This document shows, one piece after another, positions 1 through 7,651 of a stretch of 64,000 bases of DNA. A model generated the notes under the pieces. The model had not been told where the DNA came from, searched no databases, and saw nothing but the letters and a program-made list of their open reading frames with translations. Made by a program: the position numbers and the translations under genes. Within the stretch, counting starts at the first letter, position 1, and every line of letters starts with the position of its first letter. The stretch is from Catellatospora paridis (GTDB taxonomy: Bacteria; Actinomycetota; Actinomycetes; Mycobacteriales; Micromonosporaceae): assembly GCF_009720365.1 (NCBI RefSeq), contig NZ_ML769313.1, forward strand, positions 358,591 to 422,590, given 5' to 3'.

Positions 1-19
1 CGGCCTGGCCGCGGCCACC

Positions 20-907
20 GTGGCCCGGGTCCGCGGATTCGGGGCGGGCGGCATCGCCGGGCTGCTGGCCCTCGTCGCCGTGGCGGTCGGCACGGCGGCC
101 GCGCACCTGCCGCTGCGCGCCGCCTACCGAGCGGACCCCGGCAGCTTCCCTGCCGTACCGAACCTCGGTGACGGCGACCTGCTGGTGCCGTTCGACATGT
201 TCCCCGCCGTGCTGGTCTGGGCCATGCCGTGGACCGTCCTCGGCGCGGCGCTCGGCGCCAGGGCGGTGACAGCGGGCCGACTCGCGCCGCGCGACGTCTG
301 GCAGCTCCTGCTCGACATGGCCACCGCCGACCTGCCCGAGAACCGGGCCGCCTGGGGTGCCGCGCTGCGGGCCGAGCTGGCCGCGATCGACCCACGGGCC
401 GAGCGGCGCAGGTTCGCCCTCGGCGGAGCGTGGGCCGCGTTGCGCTCCGGGCGGCCGCGCGGCACGTGGGCGATGGTCGCGGTGGTGGCGGTCGCGGTGG
501 CGGCCGGCAACTTCGCCGCCTCGCGGTGGTCCCTCGCCCATGACCGCGGCGGTGTACTCGACTTCTGGGTCGCCTTCCCGAGCGTGCTGCTGCTTGCTGT
601 CGCACTCGGCACGGCCTGGCGCAGCCGCTCCTTCGGCTCGGGGATGCGCGCCGGCGTCCTGTCCGGGCTCGCCGCCCTGGTGGCAGTGCTCGCCGTGAGC
701 ATTCCCGAGGCCGTGGTCTGGGCCAACCGGCAGGCCGGCTACCTGAGCACCGGCGACGCCGTGCCGCCGACCTGGCAATCGGCGGTTCTCGACGTGCTGC
801 GCCTGGAGTTCCTGGTCATGATGGTCGTCTTCTGGCTGGCGGGCACGGCGAGCGGCGCGGCCCTCGGCACGGCGCTCCGGCGGCGGCCCACCAGCGCTTC
901 CGACTGA
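20..907 (+). CDS. multi-pass membrane protein, probably 5'-truncated by the window edge
   Basis: A membrane protein of unknown function. I see about six hydrophobic segments: near residues 8-28, 55-78, 150-168, 180-200, 210-232 and 262-285. The hydrophilic stretch at about 95-140 contains a W-G-A-A-L-R-A-E-L motif followed by E-R-R-R-F-A-L-G. This kind of segment recurs in uncharacterised actinobacterial membrane proteins that often sit beside regulators or ABC transporters. The reading frame stays open upstream of the first GTG at 20 to the window edge, so the true start may lie outside. It stands apart from the next gene by about 195 bp. No enzymatic motif is visible. Confidence 0.6.
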   Translation: MARVRGFGAGGIAGLLALVAVAVGTAAAHLPLRAAYRADPGSFPAVPNLGDGDLLVPFDMFPAVLVWAMPWTVLGAALGARAVTAGRLAPRDVWQLLLDMATADLPENRAAWGAALRAELAAIDPRAERRRFALGGAWAALRSGRPRGTWAMVAVVAVAVAAGNFAASRWSLAHDRGGVLDFWVAFPSVLLLAVALGTAWRSRSFGSGMRAGVLSGLAALVAVLAVSIPEAVVWANRQAGYLSTGDAVPPTWQSAVLDVLRLEFLVMMVVFWLAGTASGAALGTALRRRPTSASD

Positions 908-1035
908 CCCGCAGCCGCTGACAGGACGTGTGTCGCCGCCGGGCCGGAATGGCGCGGCGGCGACATCTGATGTGCGTCGGGGGAGCGGGCACCACGGGTT
1001 GGCATGTCGCCGCGGCCGGTCCGGGAGACCCGGGG

Positions 1036-1077
1036 TTGACTTTGTCGCATGTTATGACTCATCGTATTGAGACAAAG
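1036..1077 (+). promoter_or_regulatory. candidate promoter/operator upstream of the membrane protein-GntR pair
   Basis: A TTGACT hexamer (1036-1041) resembles a -35 box. A perfect 7-bp inverted repeat, CTTTGTC (1040-1046) and GACAAAG (1071-1077), spans the presumed core promoter just ahead of the start at 1103. Placement fits autoregulation by the GntR protein encoded second in this operon, but the link is inferred. Confidence 0.4.
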
Positions 1078-1102
1078 CTTGCGACGTATCGGAGGTGCCG
1101 GC

Positions 1103-1879
1103 ATGCGCCAGGCAGATCACACAGAGGTCAAGCAGTGGCTGACCCAGCGCGGCCTGGCCGACGTCGAGCCGACCCCGCTGCTCGCGACGCGCCTGGCGGT
1201 GCGGCGGCGTGCCAAGGTCGCCGACAGCCTCCTGCTGGCGGCGTTCCTGATCGGTGCGGCACTCACCCACGCGCTGTCGCTGCCCGCCGACGGCACGTCC
1301 TGGCTGCCGCTGCTGGTGCTGGCGACACTGGTGGTCGGGTTGCTGGTGGCGCAGTGGCTGCTCGGCGGGTGGGTGCGCCGCGTCGACCAGCAGGCCGGCG
1401 GGGAACTGCCCCGGCGGGTGGCCCATCCGGTCGAGCTCGGCTGGCAGGCGGTGCTGGGCCGCCCGCATGCCGTGTTCGCGGTCGCCACGTTAACCGGCGC
1501 GTTGCTGCTCGCGCTGAGCGTGCTGCCGATCGCGGACTCCACGCTGCGCAACGGGGCGATCGTCGTGCTGATCGGCCTCTGCGGCACCGGCGTCGGTGTC
1601 GTCCTGCAGCTGCGCCAGGTGCTGGCGAGCCCCGCCGTGGCCGAGGACGAGGCGTCGCTCACGGCCGATGTCATCATGCGGGTCGAGGACGCCCGCGCCC
1701 TCGTCACGCCCAGCCTGGTGTGGTCGCTACCGGCCATCTTCCTGTACGGGGAATCGCTCGGCTGGTGGAACGCGGTCTCGGTGGCGCTCGTGGTGGCCGG
1801 CGTCCTCGCGCTCTGCCTGGTCCAATTCCGGACCGCGGACGTCGGGACGGCGGCACGGCGGGCCATGGCCACCCGATGA
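1103..1879 (+). CDS. six-helix integral membrane protein, partner of GntR regulator
   Basis: An uncharacterised integral membrane protein of 258 residues. About six hydrophobic helices are visible: residues 40-60, 65-90, 112-135, 145-167, 200-218 and 222-242. I chose ATG 1103 because GGAGG lies eight to nine bases upstream; a TTG at 1067 in the same frame has no such site. Its stop overlaps the start of the next gene (ATGA), so the two are translationally coupled. YtrA-type GntR regulators commonly control a membrane or transporter gene in the same operon, which suggests this protein belongs to a small envelope-stress or export unit. Substrate unknown. Confidence 0.75.
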   Translation: MRQADHTEVKQWLTQRGLADVEPTPLLATRLAVRRRAKVADSLLLAAFLIGAALTHALSLPADGTSWLPLLVLATLVVGLLVAQWLLGGWVRRVDQQAGGELPRRVAHPVELGWQAVLGRPHAVFAVATLTGALLLALSVLPIADSTLRNGAIVVLIGLCGTGVGVVLQLRQVLASPAVAEDEASLTADVIMRVEDARALVTPSLVWSLPAIFLYGESLGWWNAVSVALVVAGVLALCLVQFRTADVGTAARRAMATR

Positions 1880-2253
1880 TCGTCATCGACGCGGGCTCGC
1901 CGACGCCGCCGTACGAACAACTCCGAGCCCAGCTCGCCAGGCAGATCCAGGACCGCTCGCTCGCCGTCGGCACGAGACTGCCGACGATCCGCCGCCTCGC
2001 GGCCGACCTCAGCCTCGCCGTGAACACCGTCGGCCGGGCATACCGGGAGCTGGAGGAGGCCGGGCTGATCGAGACCCGCGGACGGGCCGGCTCGTTCGTC
2101 TCGGCGGCCGGCGAGCCCGCCCTCGAGCAGGCCCGCCGCGCCGCCCGTGACTACGCGGCGCTCATCGCCAGCGTCGGCATCGATCCCACCCAGGCGATCC
2201 GGATCGTCGAGGCGGCACTGTCCGCCACCGGGCCGCCCGGCACTGCTCGGTGA
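1876..2253 (+). CDS. GntR-family transcriptional regulator, YtrA type
   Basis: A 125-residue DNA-binding regulator. Residues 1-75 form a GntR winged helix. The family-typical P-P-Y-E-Q-L start, the T-R-L-P-T-I-R-R-L-A turn and the N-T-V-G-R-A-Y-R-E-L-E recognition helix are all visible, ending in an E-x-R-G-R-x-G-x-F-V wing. The C-terminal part is only about 50 residues, too short for a FadR or UTRA ligand domain, which is the YtrA-subfamily architecture. ATG 1876 overlaps the upstream stop by four bases. It probably represses its own two-gene operon through the inverted repeat near 1040-1077 (inference). Confidence 0.88.
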   Translation: MIVIDAGSPTPPYEQLRAQLARQIQDRSLAVGTRLPTIRRLAADLSLAVNTVGRAYRELEEAGLIETRGRAGSFVSAAGEPALEQARRAARDYAALIASVGIDPTQAIRIVEAALSATGPPGTAR

Positions 2254-2282
2254 CCGGCGCAGCACGCGAAGCGCATCCGAGG

Positions 2283-3383
2283 TCAAACCCCAAGCCGGCC
2301 GGTCTCGACCCGGGCCAGGAAGAAGTCCCGGACGTCCTCGGCGAGCAGGTCCGGCACCTCCATCGCGGCGAAGTGGCCGCCGCGCTCGAACTCCGACCAG
2401 TGCCTGATGTCGTACAGCCGCTCGGCCAGTGGCCGCACCGACTGCGTGATGTCGTGCGCGAACACCGCGACGCCGATCGGCACCGGGCACGGCTCGACCC
2501 GCCGCGGCGTGTCACGGTGCAGTCGCGCCGAGGAGGCAGCGGTGGCGGTCAGCCAGTACAGCGAGATGTCGGTGAGCATGCGATCGTCGCTGATCGGCGA
2601 GCGGGGGTCCGTCCACTGCGCGAAGCGCTCGGCGATCCAGGCGAGCTGGCCGACCGGCGAGTCGGTCAGCGCGTAACCGATGGTCTGTGGGGTGGTGGCC
2701 TGCAGCGTCTGGTACGGCGGACGGTTCGCCATCAGCTTCCTGATCTTGTCCAGCCGGGCCTCGTCCGCCGCGGACAGTTCGAGGCCGGCGTCCGGGTCCG
2801 GCCGGGTCGGCAGGTAGTTGACGTGCACCCCGACGACCTGCTCCGGTGCCACCGCGCCGAGCGCAAGTGAGATGCCCGCGCCGAAGTCGCCACCCTGCGC
2901 GCCGTAGCGCTCGTATCCGAGGCGGCGCATCAGCTCGGCCCAGGCCCGCGCGACCCGGACGATGTCCCAGCCGCGCTCGTGGGTCGGCCCGGAGAAGCCG
3001 TACCCCGGGATCGATGGGATGACCAGGTGGAAGTCGCGCGACAGCGGCTCGATCACGTCGAGGAACTCCAGGAACGAGCCGGGCCAGCCGTGGGTGAGGA
3101 TCAGCGCGAGCGCGTCCGGCTTCGCGGAGCGGACGTGCACGAAGTGGATGCGCTGCCCCTCGATCTCGGTGGTGAAGTGCGCCAGCTCGTTGAGCCCGGC
3201 CTCGTGCTCACGCCAGTCGTAGCCGGTGCGCCAGTGTTCGGCCAGCTCCTTGAGCCGCGCGAGGGGGAAGCCGTAGTCCCATCCTGCGTCGGCGACCTCG
3301 TTGGGCCAGCGGGTGCGGGCGAGTCGGTCGTTCAGATCGTCGAGGTCGGCCTGGGGAATGTCGATACGGAACGGCTTGATCAT
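2283..3383 (-). CDS. epoxide hydrolase, alpha/beta-hydrolase fold
   Basis: A 366-residue soluble hydrolase of the microsomal/juvenile-hormone epoxide hydrolase type, which opens epoxides with water. The N-terminal EHN lid (residues about 1-110) begins with the family-typical I-x-I-P-Q-x-D-L-D-D-L pattern. H-G-W-P-G-S near 118 is the oxyanion motif. Q-G-G-D-F near 182 carries the nucleophilic Asp. G-G-H-F-A-A-M-E near 340 carries the catalytic His. It is full length. It is transcribed divergently from a MarR regulator, with a strong operator between them, so it is probably repressed by MarR until a ligand (a phenolic or epoxide compound) appears. The ligand is inference. Confidence 0.92.
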   Translation of the reverse strand: MIKPFRIDIPQADLDDLNDRLARTRWPNEVADAGWDYGFPLARLKELAEHWRTGYDWREHEAGLNELAHFTTEIEGQRIHFVHVRSAKPDALALILTHGWPGSFLEFLDVIEPLSRDFHLVIPSIPGYGFSGPTHERGWDIVRVARAWAELMRRLGYERYGAQGGDFGAGISLALGAVAPEQVVGVHVNYLPTRPDPDAGLELSAADEARLDKIRKLMANRPPYQTLQATTPQTIGYALTDSPVGQLAWIAERFAQWTDPRSPISDDRMLTDISLYWLTATAASSARLHRDTPRRVEPCPVPIGVAVFAHDITQSVRPLAERLYDIRHWSEFERGGHFAAMEVPDLLAEDVRDFFLARVETGRLGV

Positions 3384-3402
3384 GGTCCGCGCTCCAGGGG
3401 AT

Positions 3403-3484
3403 TCGTTGGGTGCCTAAACGTTAGGACGACTAACGTTTGGTGGCCGAACGATACCACAGTCATTGGTGCCCCCAACGATTCGTT
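3403..3484. promoter_or_regulatory. divergent operator region between epoxide hydrolase and MarR genes
   Basis: The core is a perfect 9-bp inverted repeat, AAACGTTAG (3416-3424) and CTAACGTTT (3430-3438), with a 5-bp spacer. This is the size expected for a MarR dimer site. Nested around it are TCGTTGGG (3403-3410) matched by CCCAACGA (3471-3478), and AACGA-T-TCGTT at 3474-3484. The repeated AACG/CGTT half-sites suggest two or more dimers covering both promoters. Confidence 0.7.
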
Positions 3485-3495
3485 AAGCTGGTCAC

Positions 3496-3975
3496 ATGGA
3501 GGATCCGACCGAGCAGACGCCCGCCAGGTGGGAGAGCCTGCCCAGCTGGCTGCTCACCCAGACCGCCGGCCACGCGCAGCGCCTGGTGACTGACGGGTTC
3601 TCGTCCGTCAACGCCCGCGGCTACTACTACCGCCTGCTCGCGACGCTGGAGGAGTCCGGCCCGGCCAGTCAGGCCGCGCTGAGCCGGCGCAGCGGCATCC
3701 ATGTCAGCGACCTGGTCGCGACGATCAACGAGCTCGCCGACGGCGGCCTGGTCGAGCGCGCCCCGGACCCCTCCGATCGGCGGCGCAACATCATCTCGCT
3801 GACCGCCGCGGGCAAGCGGCAGCTGCGGCGACTGGAGAAGAGGCTGGCCGAGTGCCAGGACGAGCTGCTGGACCCGCTGTCACCGGAGGAGCGTCAGCGG
3901 TTGACCGAGCTGCTGTCCAAGCTGCTGGACCACCACCGGCGGCGCGCCGACGGCCCTGACGAGCCGTGGCGCTGA
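3496..3975 (+). CDS. MarR-family transcriptional regulator
   Basis: A 159-residue winged-helix repressor. The MarR fold covers residues about 30-140: a helix-turn-helix around S-Q-A-A-L-S-R-R-S-G-I, followed by the D-L-V-A-T-I-N-E-L recognition helix. Next comes the characteristic wing D-P-S-D-R-R-R-N-I-I-S-L-T-A-A-G. The signature D-x-R-S/R-x-x-x-x-x-L-T-x-x-G is fully preserved. It is divergent from the epoxide hydrolase and shares the AACG-type operator region, so autorepression plus control of the hydrolase is likely. No clear Shine-Dalgarno precedes ATG 3496, so leaderless translation is possible. Confidence 0.9.
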   Translation: MEDPTEQTPARWESLPSWLLTQTAGHAQRLVTDGFSSVNARGYYYRLLATLEESGPASQAALSRRSGIHVSDLVATINELADGGLVERAPDPSDRRRNIISLTAAGKRQLRRLEKRLAECQDELLDPLSPEERQRLTELLSKLLDHHRRRADGPDEPWR

Positions 3976-4035
3976 CCGCGAACGCGCCGGGCCGGCCTCC
4001 GCCGGGGCAGGCGCGCCGGACTTCGCGCAAAAGAA

Positions 4036-4069
4036 CAGGCCCGGGGCCGTGGTGCGGCTCCCGGGCCTG
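4036..4069 (-). terminator. rho-independent terminator of small gene copy 1
   Basis: A 10-bp perfect stem, CAGGCCCGGG (4036-4045) with CCCGGGCCTG (4060-4069). On the minus strand it is followed by a T-rich run (TTCTTTT), so it terminates transcription of the small minus-strand gene. Confidence 0.75.
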
Positions 4070-4080
4070 TCTGCTCGTGC

Positions 4081-4225
4081 TCATCGCGCCGTGTGGTCGC
4101 GCCTGGCGGCGCTTGCGGCCGTGACGGTGCAGCCTGTTGGCTACCCGCTCCTTCGCGGCCTCGTCGATGAGCTCTCGGTGATGCAACTTCGCGAGATCGA
4201 AGTACATCTCGGGCGATCCGAACAT
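4081..4225 (-). pseudogene. frameshifted copy of the 48-residue repeat-borne protein
   Basis: The first 43 codons match the intact copy at 6832-6978, starting from the same ATG with a GAGGAG ribosome site. A 2-bp deletion near the 3' end shifts the frame. The native end (R-D-H-T-A-R) is lost and the frame runs on antisense into the MarR gene to about 3791. Only the last few residues are affected, so the product might still be made as a long aberrant protein. Function unknown; the family looks like short, charged, helical actinobacterial proteins. Confidence 0.6.
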
Positions 4226-4347
4226 CGCAGACTCCTCAGTCCTTGACTCTGTGTCTTGCTGACGAGATGAATACTCCTCTCCAGACGGCCCCGCCCCATC
4301 CGCAGCGACGGCGTATCTTGCCTGGCCCAGACCTACCTAGAGGCATG

Positions 4348-4363
4348 CCTAGACCGGTCTAGG
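4348..4363. promoter_or_regulatory. 16-bp perfect palindrome upstream of small gene (copy 1)
   Basis: CCTAGACCGGTCTAGG is a perfect palindrome of the type bound by TetR-family dimers, followed by a second CTAG-containing element (AGGCATGCCT at 4341-4350). It lies about 120 bp upstream of the small minus-strand gene. The identical site occurs at 7101-7116 in the second repeat. Confidence 0.55.
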
Positions 4364-4429
4364 TATGCCTACACACCGTGACCGCGATCACCGGCCCGAC
4401 GCCGTTACGTCCCTTTCGGAATGATCCGC

Positions 4430-4817
4430 CGAGGTCGCAGGCGAGGCGCTGAGAACCCCGCCTCCGGGCTTCCATTGATGTCGCAGCGTCGATATCCTCA
4501 CTGCGACTACCGAACGGGGGAGGTTCCGGTGGGCACTGACGCCTGCCAGGCGCGGACGCAGACAGGTGCCACGGCCGGGTGCCCAGGCGAGGGCACACCG
4601 TGCGACGCACCGGTGAGACGCACATCAACGACGGCGACCGGATCCGCTGCCACCTGCGCGGGCACTGGCTTCGAGACCGGACCGCCCGCGTCGACCCTGC
4701 GCCGACACGCACCGCCGGCAATCGCCCGTGGTTCGCGGCCGTATGACTCCTCTCCCGCTTCGGGCAGGCGGCCGGCCTGCTGTCACCTCACCGTTCGTGA
4801 AAGGACGGGACCGCATC
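4430..4817. other. gene-free stretch upstream of SnoaL-like gene
   Basis: About 390 bp in which I see no gene with convincing codon usage on either strand. Open frames here are rich in Arg, Ser and Pro, as expected of shadow frames. It probably holds the promoter of the following gene. Confidence 0.5.
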
Positions 4818-5462
4818 GTGTCTGAAACCCCACTGTGGCTGCAGGGCCGCACCGCCGTCATCGACGCGGCCGACTCCTCGGCCTGGCGTGACGGCACCAC
4901 CCCCGACTACCACCTCTCCCACAGCGTCATGCCGGGCCAGCGCAGCACCCAGCACGCACCCGACTCGCTCGAAGCGATCGTCGAGAGCATCGTGCAGGTC
5001 TTCGAGATGGAGGTCTCCTACAAGAAGGACCCGGCCACCTGGGTGTCGATGGTGACCGAGCACTTCCGGACCAACGTCAACGGCGGGCCGTGGGCCAGCG
5101 CGCAGGACATCGTCGACATCGGCAGCTACAACATCCTCATCGGGGACAGCCCGTTCTACCGCAGCGGCCAGGAGTCGTTCGAGTCCTCGCACCACATCTT
5201 CCACAAGGCGTTCCCGGGCGGGTTCTACTGGGAGGTCCTGGAAGTCATCAGCCCGCCGCCGGTCGTCACGTTCAAGTGGCGGCACTGGGGCGCGTTCGAG
5301 GGCGAGTACCACGGCCACCAGCCGGACGGCAAGACCATCGAGATGTTCGGGATCAGCGTGGCCAAGGTCAGCGACGACCTGAAGCTGCTGGAGGTCGAGC
5401 ACTACTACGACCCGAACCAGTTCCTCGGCAAGCTCACGGGCGGCTGCCCCGTCGCGCACTGA
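4818..5462 (+). CDS. SnoaL/NTF2-like protein, cyclase-type fold
   Basis: A 214-residue protein with an NTF2/SnoaL-like core (residues about 40-200): F-E-M-E-V-S-Y-K-K-D-P-x-T-W helix, S-F-x-S-S-H-H-x-F-H, W-R-H-W-G-A-F-E-G, and a C-terminal E-H-Y-Y-D-P-N-Q-F-L. Family members bind small hydrophobic ligands; some are polyketide cyclases, and similar proteins in plants are called pathogen-related. The C-terminus ends in G-C-P-V-A-H. I chose GTG 4818, preceded by AAAGGA, over an in-frame GTG at 4728 because the upstream segment has poor codon character. Enzymatic activity cannot be assigned from sequence. It is convergent with the AraC regulator. Confidence 0.65.
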   Translation: MSETPLWLQGRTAVIDAADSSAWRDGTTPDYHLSHSVMPGQRSTQHAPDSLEAIVESIVQVFEMEVSYKKDPATWVSMVTEHFRTNVNGGPWASAQDIVDIGSYNILIGDSPFYRSGQESFESSHHIFHKAFPGGFYWEVLEVISPPPVVTFKWRHWGAFEGEYHGHQPDGKTIEMFGISVAKVSDDLKLLEVEHYYDPNQFLGKLTGGCPVAH

Positions 5463-5552
5463 CGACACCCGGCGGGGCCGCCCGGCACCACTCGGGTGGC
5501 CCCGCCGCTGTCAGCTGACCGGCAGGTCGGCGCCGGGCCGGCGCCGGCCGGA

Positions 5553-6305
5553 TCAGGGCCGGAAGGACGCCCGGTACTGGGTGGGCGTGCGGCCGGTCAG
5601 TTCGCGGAAGGCGGCGTTGAACGCCGACAGCGACGTGTAGCCGACGGTGTGGGCGATCCGGGTGACCGGGGTGTCGCCCGCGGCCAGTTCCTCGATCGCG
5701 CGCAGCACCCGCATCCGGCGCAGGACCGCCTGCCAGGTCAGGCCGGTCTCCTCCGCGAAGCGCCGGGCCAGCGAGCGCGGCGCCAGGCCGACCTCGGCGG
5801 CGACGTCCTCGAAGCGGACCTCCCCGGCGAGCTGCCGCTCGGTCGACGCGATCGCCCGGCGCAGTTCCGGCGACCGCCCCGCGGGCACGACGACGGGGCT
5901 CGGCTGTTCGGCCAGCCGCCAGGTCACCGCCGCGAGCGCTGCGAACAGCGTTTCGGCGTACGCGGTGAGGGGCTCGTCGCTCTCGCCCCAGGTGCCGCAC
6001 TCCTCGACCAGCGCCCGGGCCAGCGGGTTGAGGTCGAACACGGTCAGCGGCGACGGCGGCGCGGCGGTGAACCCGGTGTCGAACAGCACCGACGCCGTGG
6101 TGACCGGCTGGGGGATGCTGACCTGGATCGGCCGGCCCGCCTCGATCAGGGCAGCCCGCGCCGGGGGCAGCAGCCACGCCTGGCCCTGCGCTTCCAGCCG
6201 GAGCGTGCCGGCGGAGGCGCAGAGCAGGTAGTGGCGGTCGACGCGGAGCTCGCGAGCGGGCTCCGCCGGGAACGTGCGGACGAAGCTGTACGCCTTACGG
6301 GTCAT
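5553..6305 (-). CDS. AraC-family transcriptional regulator
   Basis: A 250-residue regulator. The N-terminal half (residues 1-130) is a cupin-like sensing domain. The C-terminal 100 residues contain two helix-turn-helix units. The second carries the AraC signature: A-H-T-V-G-Y-x-S-L-S-A-F-N-A-A-F-R-E-L-T-G-R-T-P-x-Q-Y-R. The first HTH lies around A-A-E-V-G-L-A-P-R-S-L-A-R-R-F. It lies 31 bp downstream of a small monooxygenase on the same strand, so the two probably form an operon, and the monooxygenase or the convergent SnoaL-like gene may be its target. Ligand unknown. Confidence 0.9.
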   Translation of the reverse strand: MTRKAYSFVRTFPAEPARELRVDRHYLLCASAGTLRLEAQGQAWLLPPARAALIEAGRPIQVSIPQPVTTASVLFDTGFTAAPPSPLTVFDLNPLARALVEECGTWGESDEPLTAYAETLFAALAAVTWRLAEQPSPVVVPAGRSPELRRAIASTERQLAGEVRFEDVAAEVGLAPRSLARRFAEETGLTWQAVLRRMRVLRAIEELAAGDTPVTRIAHTVGYTSLSAFNAAFRELTGRTPTQYRASFRP

Positions 6306-6336
6306 CGGCGGCCTCGCACGGACCCATCGTAGGTGG

Positions 6337-6639
6337 TCAGGCCACCGTTTCCAGCAGTTCGGCGTGGAATCGGCGGCTCACCGGCGGCGCGGTCATCATC
6401 GGGCGGATCACCTCGCCGGAGCGGGCGAACGCCTCCGACGCCAGGTAGCGGGCGAACGACTCCTCGTCGGCCCATTCGTGCACGACGGTGATCGTGGATT
6501 CGTCCGCGCGGGAGGCGTAGACCCGGAAGGCGACGTTGCCTGCCATGGCGCGGACCCCTGCGCTCTCGCCGTCGAGTTGGGCGAGGGCGGCGTCGCGGTC
6601 GGCGGCGGCGGTGCGGAAATCGAGGATCGCGATGAGCAT
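6337..6639 (-). CDS. antibiotic-biosynthesis-monooxygenase (ABM) domain protein
   Basis: A 100-residue single-domain protein of the dimeric alpha/beta ferredoxin-like ABM superfamily. The start at 6639 is preceded by GGAGG eight bases upstream; a longer TTG form would overlap that site. The N-terminal strand (M-L-I-A-I-L-D-F), the V-x-V-V-H-E-W-A-D-E-E-S-F strand/helix and the L-A-S-E-A-F-A motif fit the family. Members include cofactor-free oxygenases and quinone or heme-degrading enzymes, and many are of unknown substrate. It is cotranscribed with the AraC regulator downstream. Confidence 0.75.
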   Translation of the reverse strand: MLIAILDFRTAAADRDAALAQLDGESAGVRAMAGNVAFRVYASRADESTITVVHEWADEESFARYLASEAFARSGEVIRPMMTAPPVSRRFHAELLETVA

Positions 6640-6786
6640 CGAGGAGACCTCCAAGGACGGTGGCGGCGGCTGCCGCTGCTGGATTCGATCCTCGCCGCGT
6701 CTGCGCCGGTCGGCCGCCGTCAGGCGGACACGTTCACGTTCGTATCGGACGCAACGGCCTGTGGGGCCGGACGACGGGCAAAAGAA

Positions 6787-6820
6787 CAGGCCCGGGGCCG
6801 TGGTGCGGCTCCCGGGCCTG
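6787..6820 (-). terminator. rho-independent terminator of small gene copy 2
   Basis: Same 10-bp stem (6787-6796 with 6811-6820) and T-rich tail as in the first repeat copy, placed 12 bp after the stop of the small gene. Confidence 0.75.
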
Positions 6821-6831
6821 TCTGCTCGTGC

Positions 6832-6978
6832 TCATCGCGCCGTGTGGTCGCGCGCCTGGCGGCGCTTGCGGCCGTGACGGTGCAGCCTGTTGGCTACCCG
6901 CTCCTTCGCGGCCTCGTCGATGAGCTCTCGGTGATGCAACTTCGCGAGATCGAAGTACATCTCGGGCGATCCGAACAT
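6832..6978 (-). CDS. 48-residue charged helical protein, intact copy
   Basis: A short protein too small for standard gene calls but with every sign of being real. It has ATG with GAGGAG seven bases upstream, a terminator right after the stop, a palindromic upstream site, and a near-identical second copy nearby. Residues 4-30 (P-E-M-Y-F-D-L-A-K-L-H-H-R-E-L-I-D-E-A-A) look like an amphipathic helix, followed by a strongly basic tail rich in Arg, His and Lys. Basic tails like this often bind nucleic acid or acidic partners. I know similar short proteins are widespread in actinomycetes, but I know of no assigned function. Confidence 0.7.
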   Translation of the reverse strand: MFGSPEMYFDLAKLHHRELIDEAAKERVANRLHRHGRKRRQARDHTAR

Positions 6979-7236
6979 CGCAGACTCCTCAGTCCTTGAC
7001 TCTGTGTCTTGCTGACGAGATGAATACTCCTCTCCAGACGGCCCCGCCCCATCCGCAGCGACGGCGTATCTTGCCTGGCCCAGACCTACCTAGAGGCATG
7101 CCTAGACCGGTCTAGGTATGCCTACACACCGTGACCGCGATCACCGGCCCGACGCCGTTACGTCCCTTTCGGAGTGATCCGCTGATGTCGGACGGCCCGG
7201 TTAGGGTCGGGGCCGGCATAGGTGAGGAGGCACGTG

Positions 7237-7650
7237 GTGCAGGTCGAGGTGCGCAGCAGGATTCCCGGCGGGGACCGCCTGCCCGATGTGCTCGTGGAAC
7301 TGGCTCAGGAACGGACGACGGTGCGTGAGCTGGTCCGTGCCGCGGTCGCCGAGCAGGTCCGGGCCTGGCAGGCGGACAGCTCGCGATGCCGCGCCCTGCT
7401 GGACCGGCAGTACCTCACCGACGACGACATCCGCGCCCAGGCCGCGACCGGAGTGGTGCGCCTGCCCGACCGGCAGCACGGCGAACCCGACGTCGAAGCC
7501 GAGGTCGCCCGCGCCTGGCGGGCGTTCGAGCGCGGCGCGTTCGCGCTGTTCGTGGGCGGTCGGCAGGTGGACCTGCTGGACGAGGAGATCGTGCTGCGCC
7601 TGGGCGAGCCGATCGTGTTCGTGCGCCTCACCGCGCTGGTCGGCGGCTGA
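7237..7650 (+). CDS. small conserved partner of the DUF4132 protein
   Basis: A 137-residue soluble protein. The N-terminal 45 residues read like a beta strand and a long helix (V-E-V-R-S-R-I-P-G-G, then T-V-R-E-L-V-R-A-A-V-A-E-Q-V). The C-terminal 40 residues (F-A-L-F-V-G-G-R-Q-V-D-x-L-D-E) repeat the style of a small beta-rich domain ending V-R-L-T-A-L-V-G-G. AGGAGG sits six bases before GTG 7237, which decides the start over GTG 7222 or 7234. The DUF4132 gene begins two bases after the stop, so the products probably act together. No catalytic motif found. Confidence 0.7.
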   Translation: MQVEVRSRIPGGDRLPDVLVELAQERTTVRELVRAAVAEQVRAWQADSSRCRALLDRQYLTDDDIRAQAATGVVRLPDRQHGEPDVEAEVARAWRAFERGAFALFVGGRQVDLLDEEIVLRLGEPIVFVRLTALVGG

Positions 7651-7651
7651 C

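Larger units (their letters stand above)
4027..4429. repeat. long direct repeat, copy 1 (403 bp)
   Basis: Near-identical to 6778-7182. The only differences I find are a 2-bp deletion here in the run after GTGGTCGCGC, and A at 4421 versus G in the other copy. It carries a complete minus-strand cassette: palindromic promoter region, Shine-Dalgarno, a small gene and a terminator hairpin. The two copies are 2.75 kb apart in the same orientation and bracket three genes. Confidence 0.95.
6778..7182. repeat. long direct repeat, copy 2 (405 bp)
   Basis: Second copy of the 4027-4429 element, containing two extra bases (GC) that keep the minus-strand small gene in frame. Together with copy 1 it encloses the SnoaL-like, AraC and ABM genes. 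Homologous recombination between the copies would delete or amplify that 2.75-kb block. Confidence 0.95.

Noticed and set aside
4359-4721. 120-codon minus-strand frame in the gene-free stretch
   Set aside because: Arg/Ser/Pro-rich shadow composition, no ribosome site and no recognisable motif.
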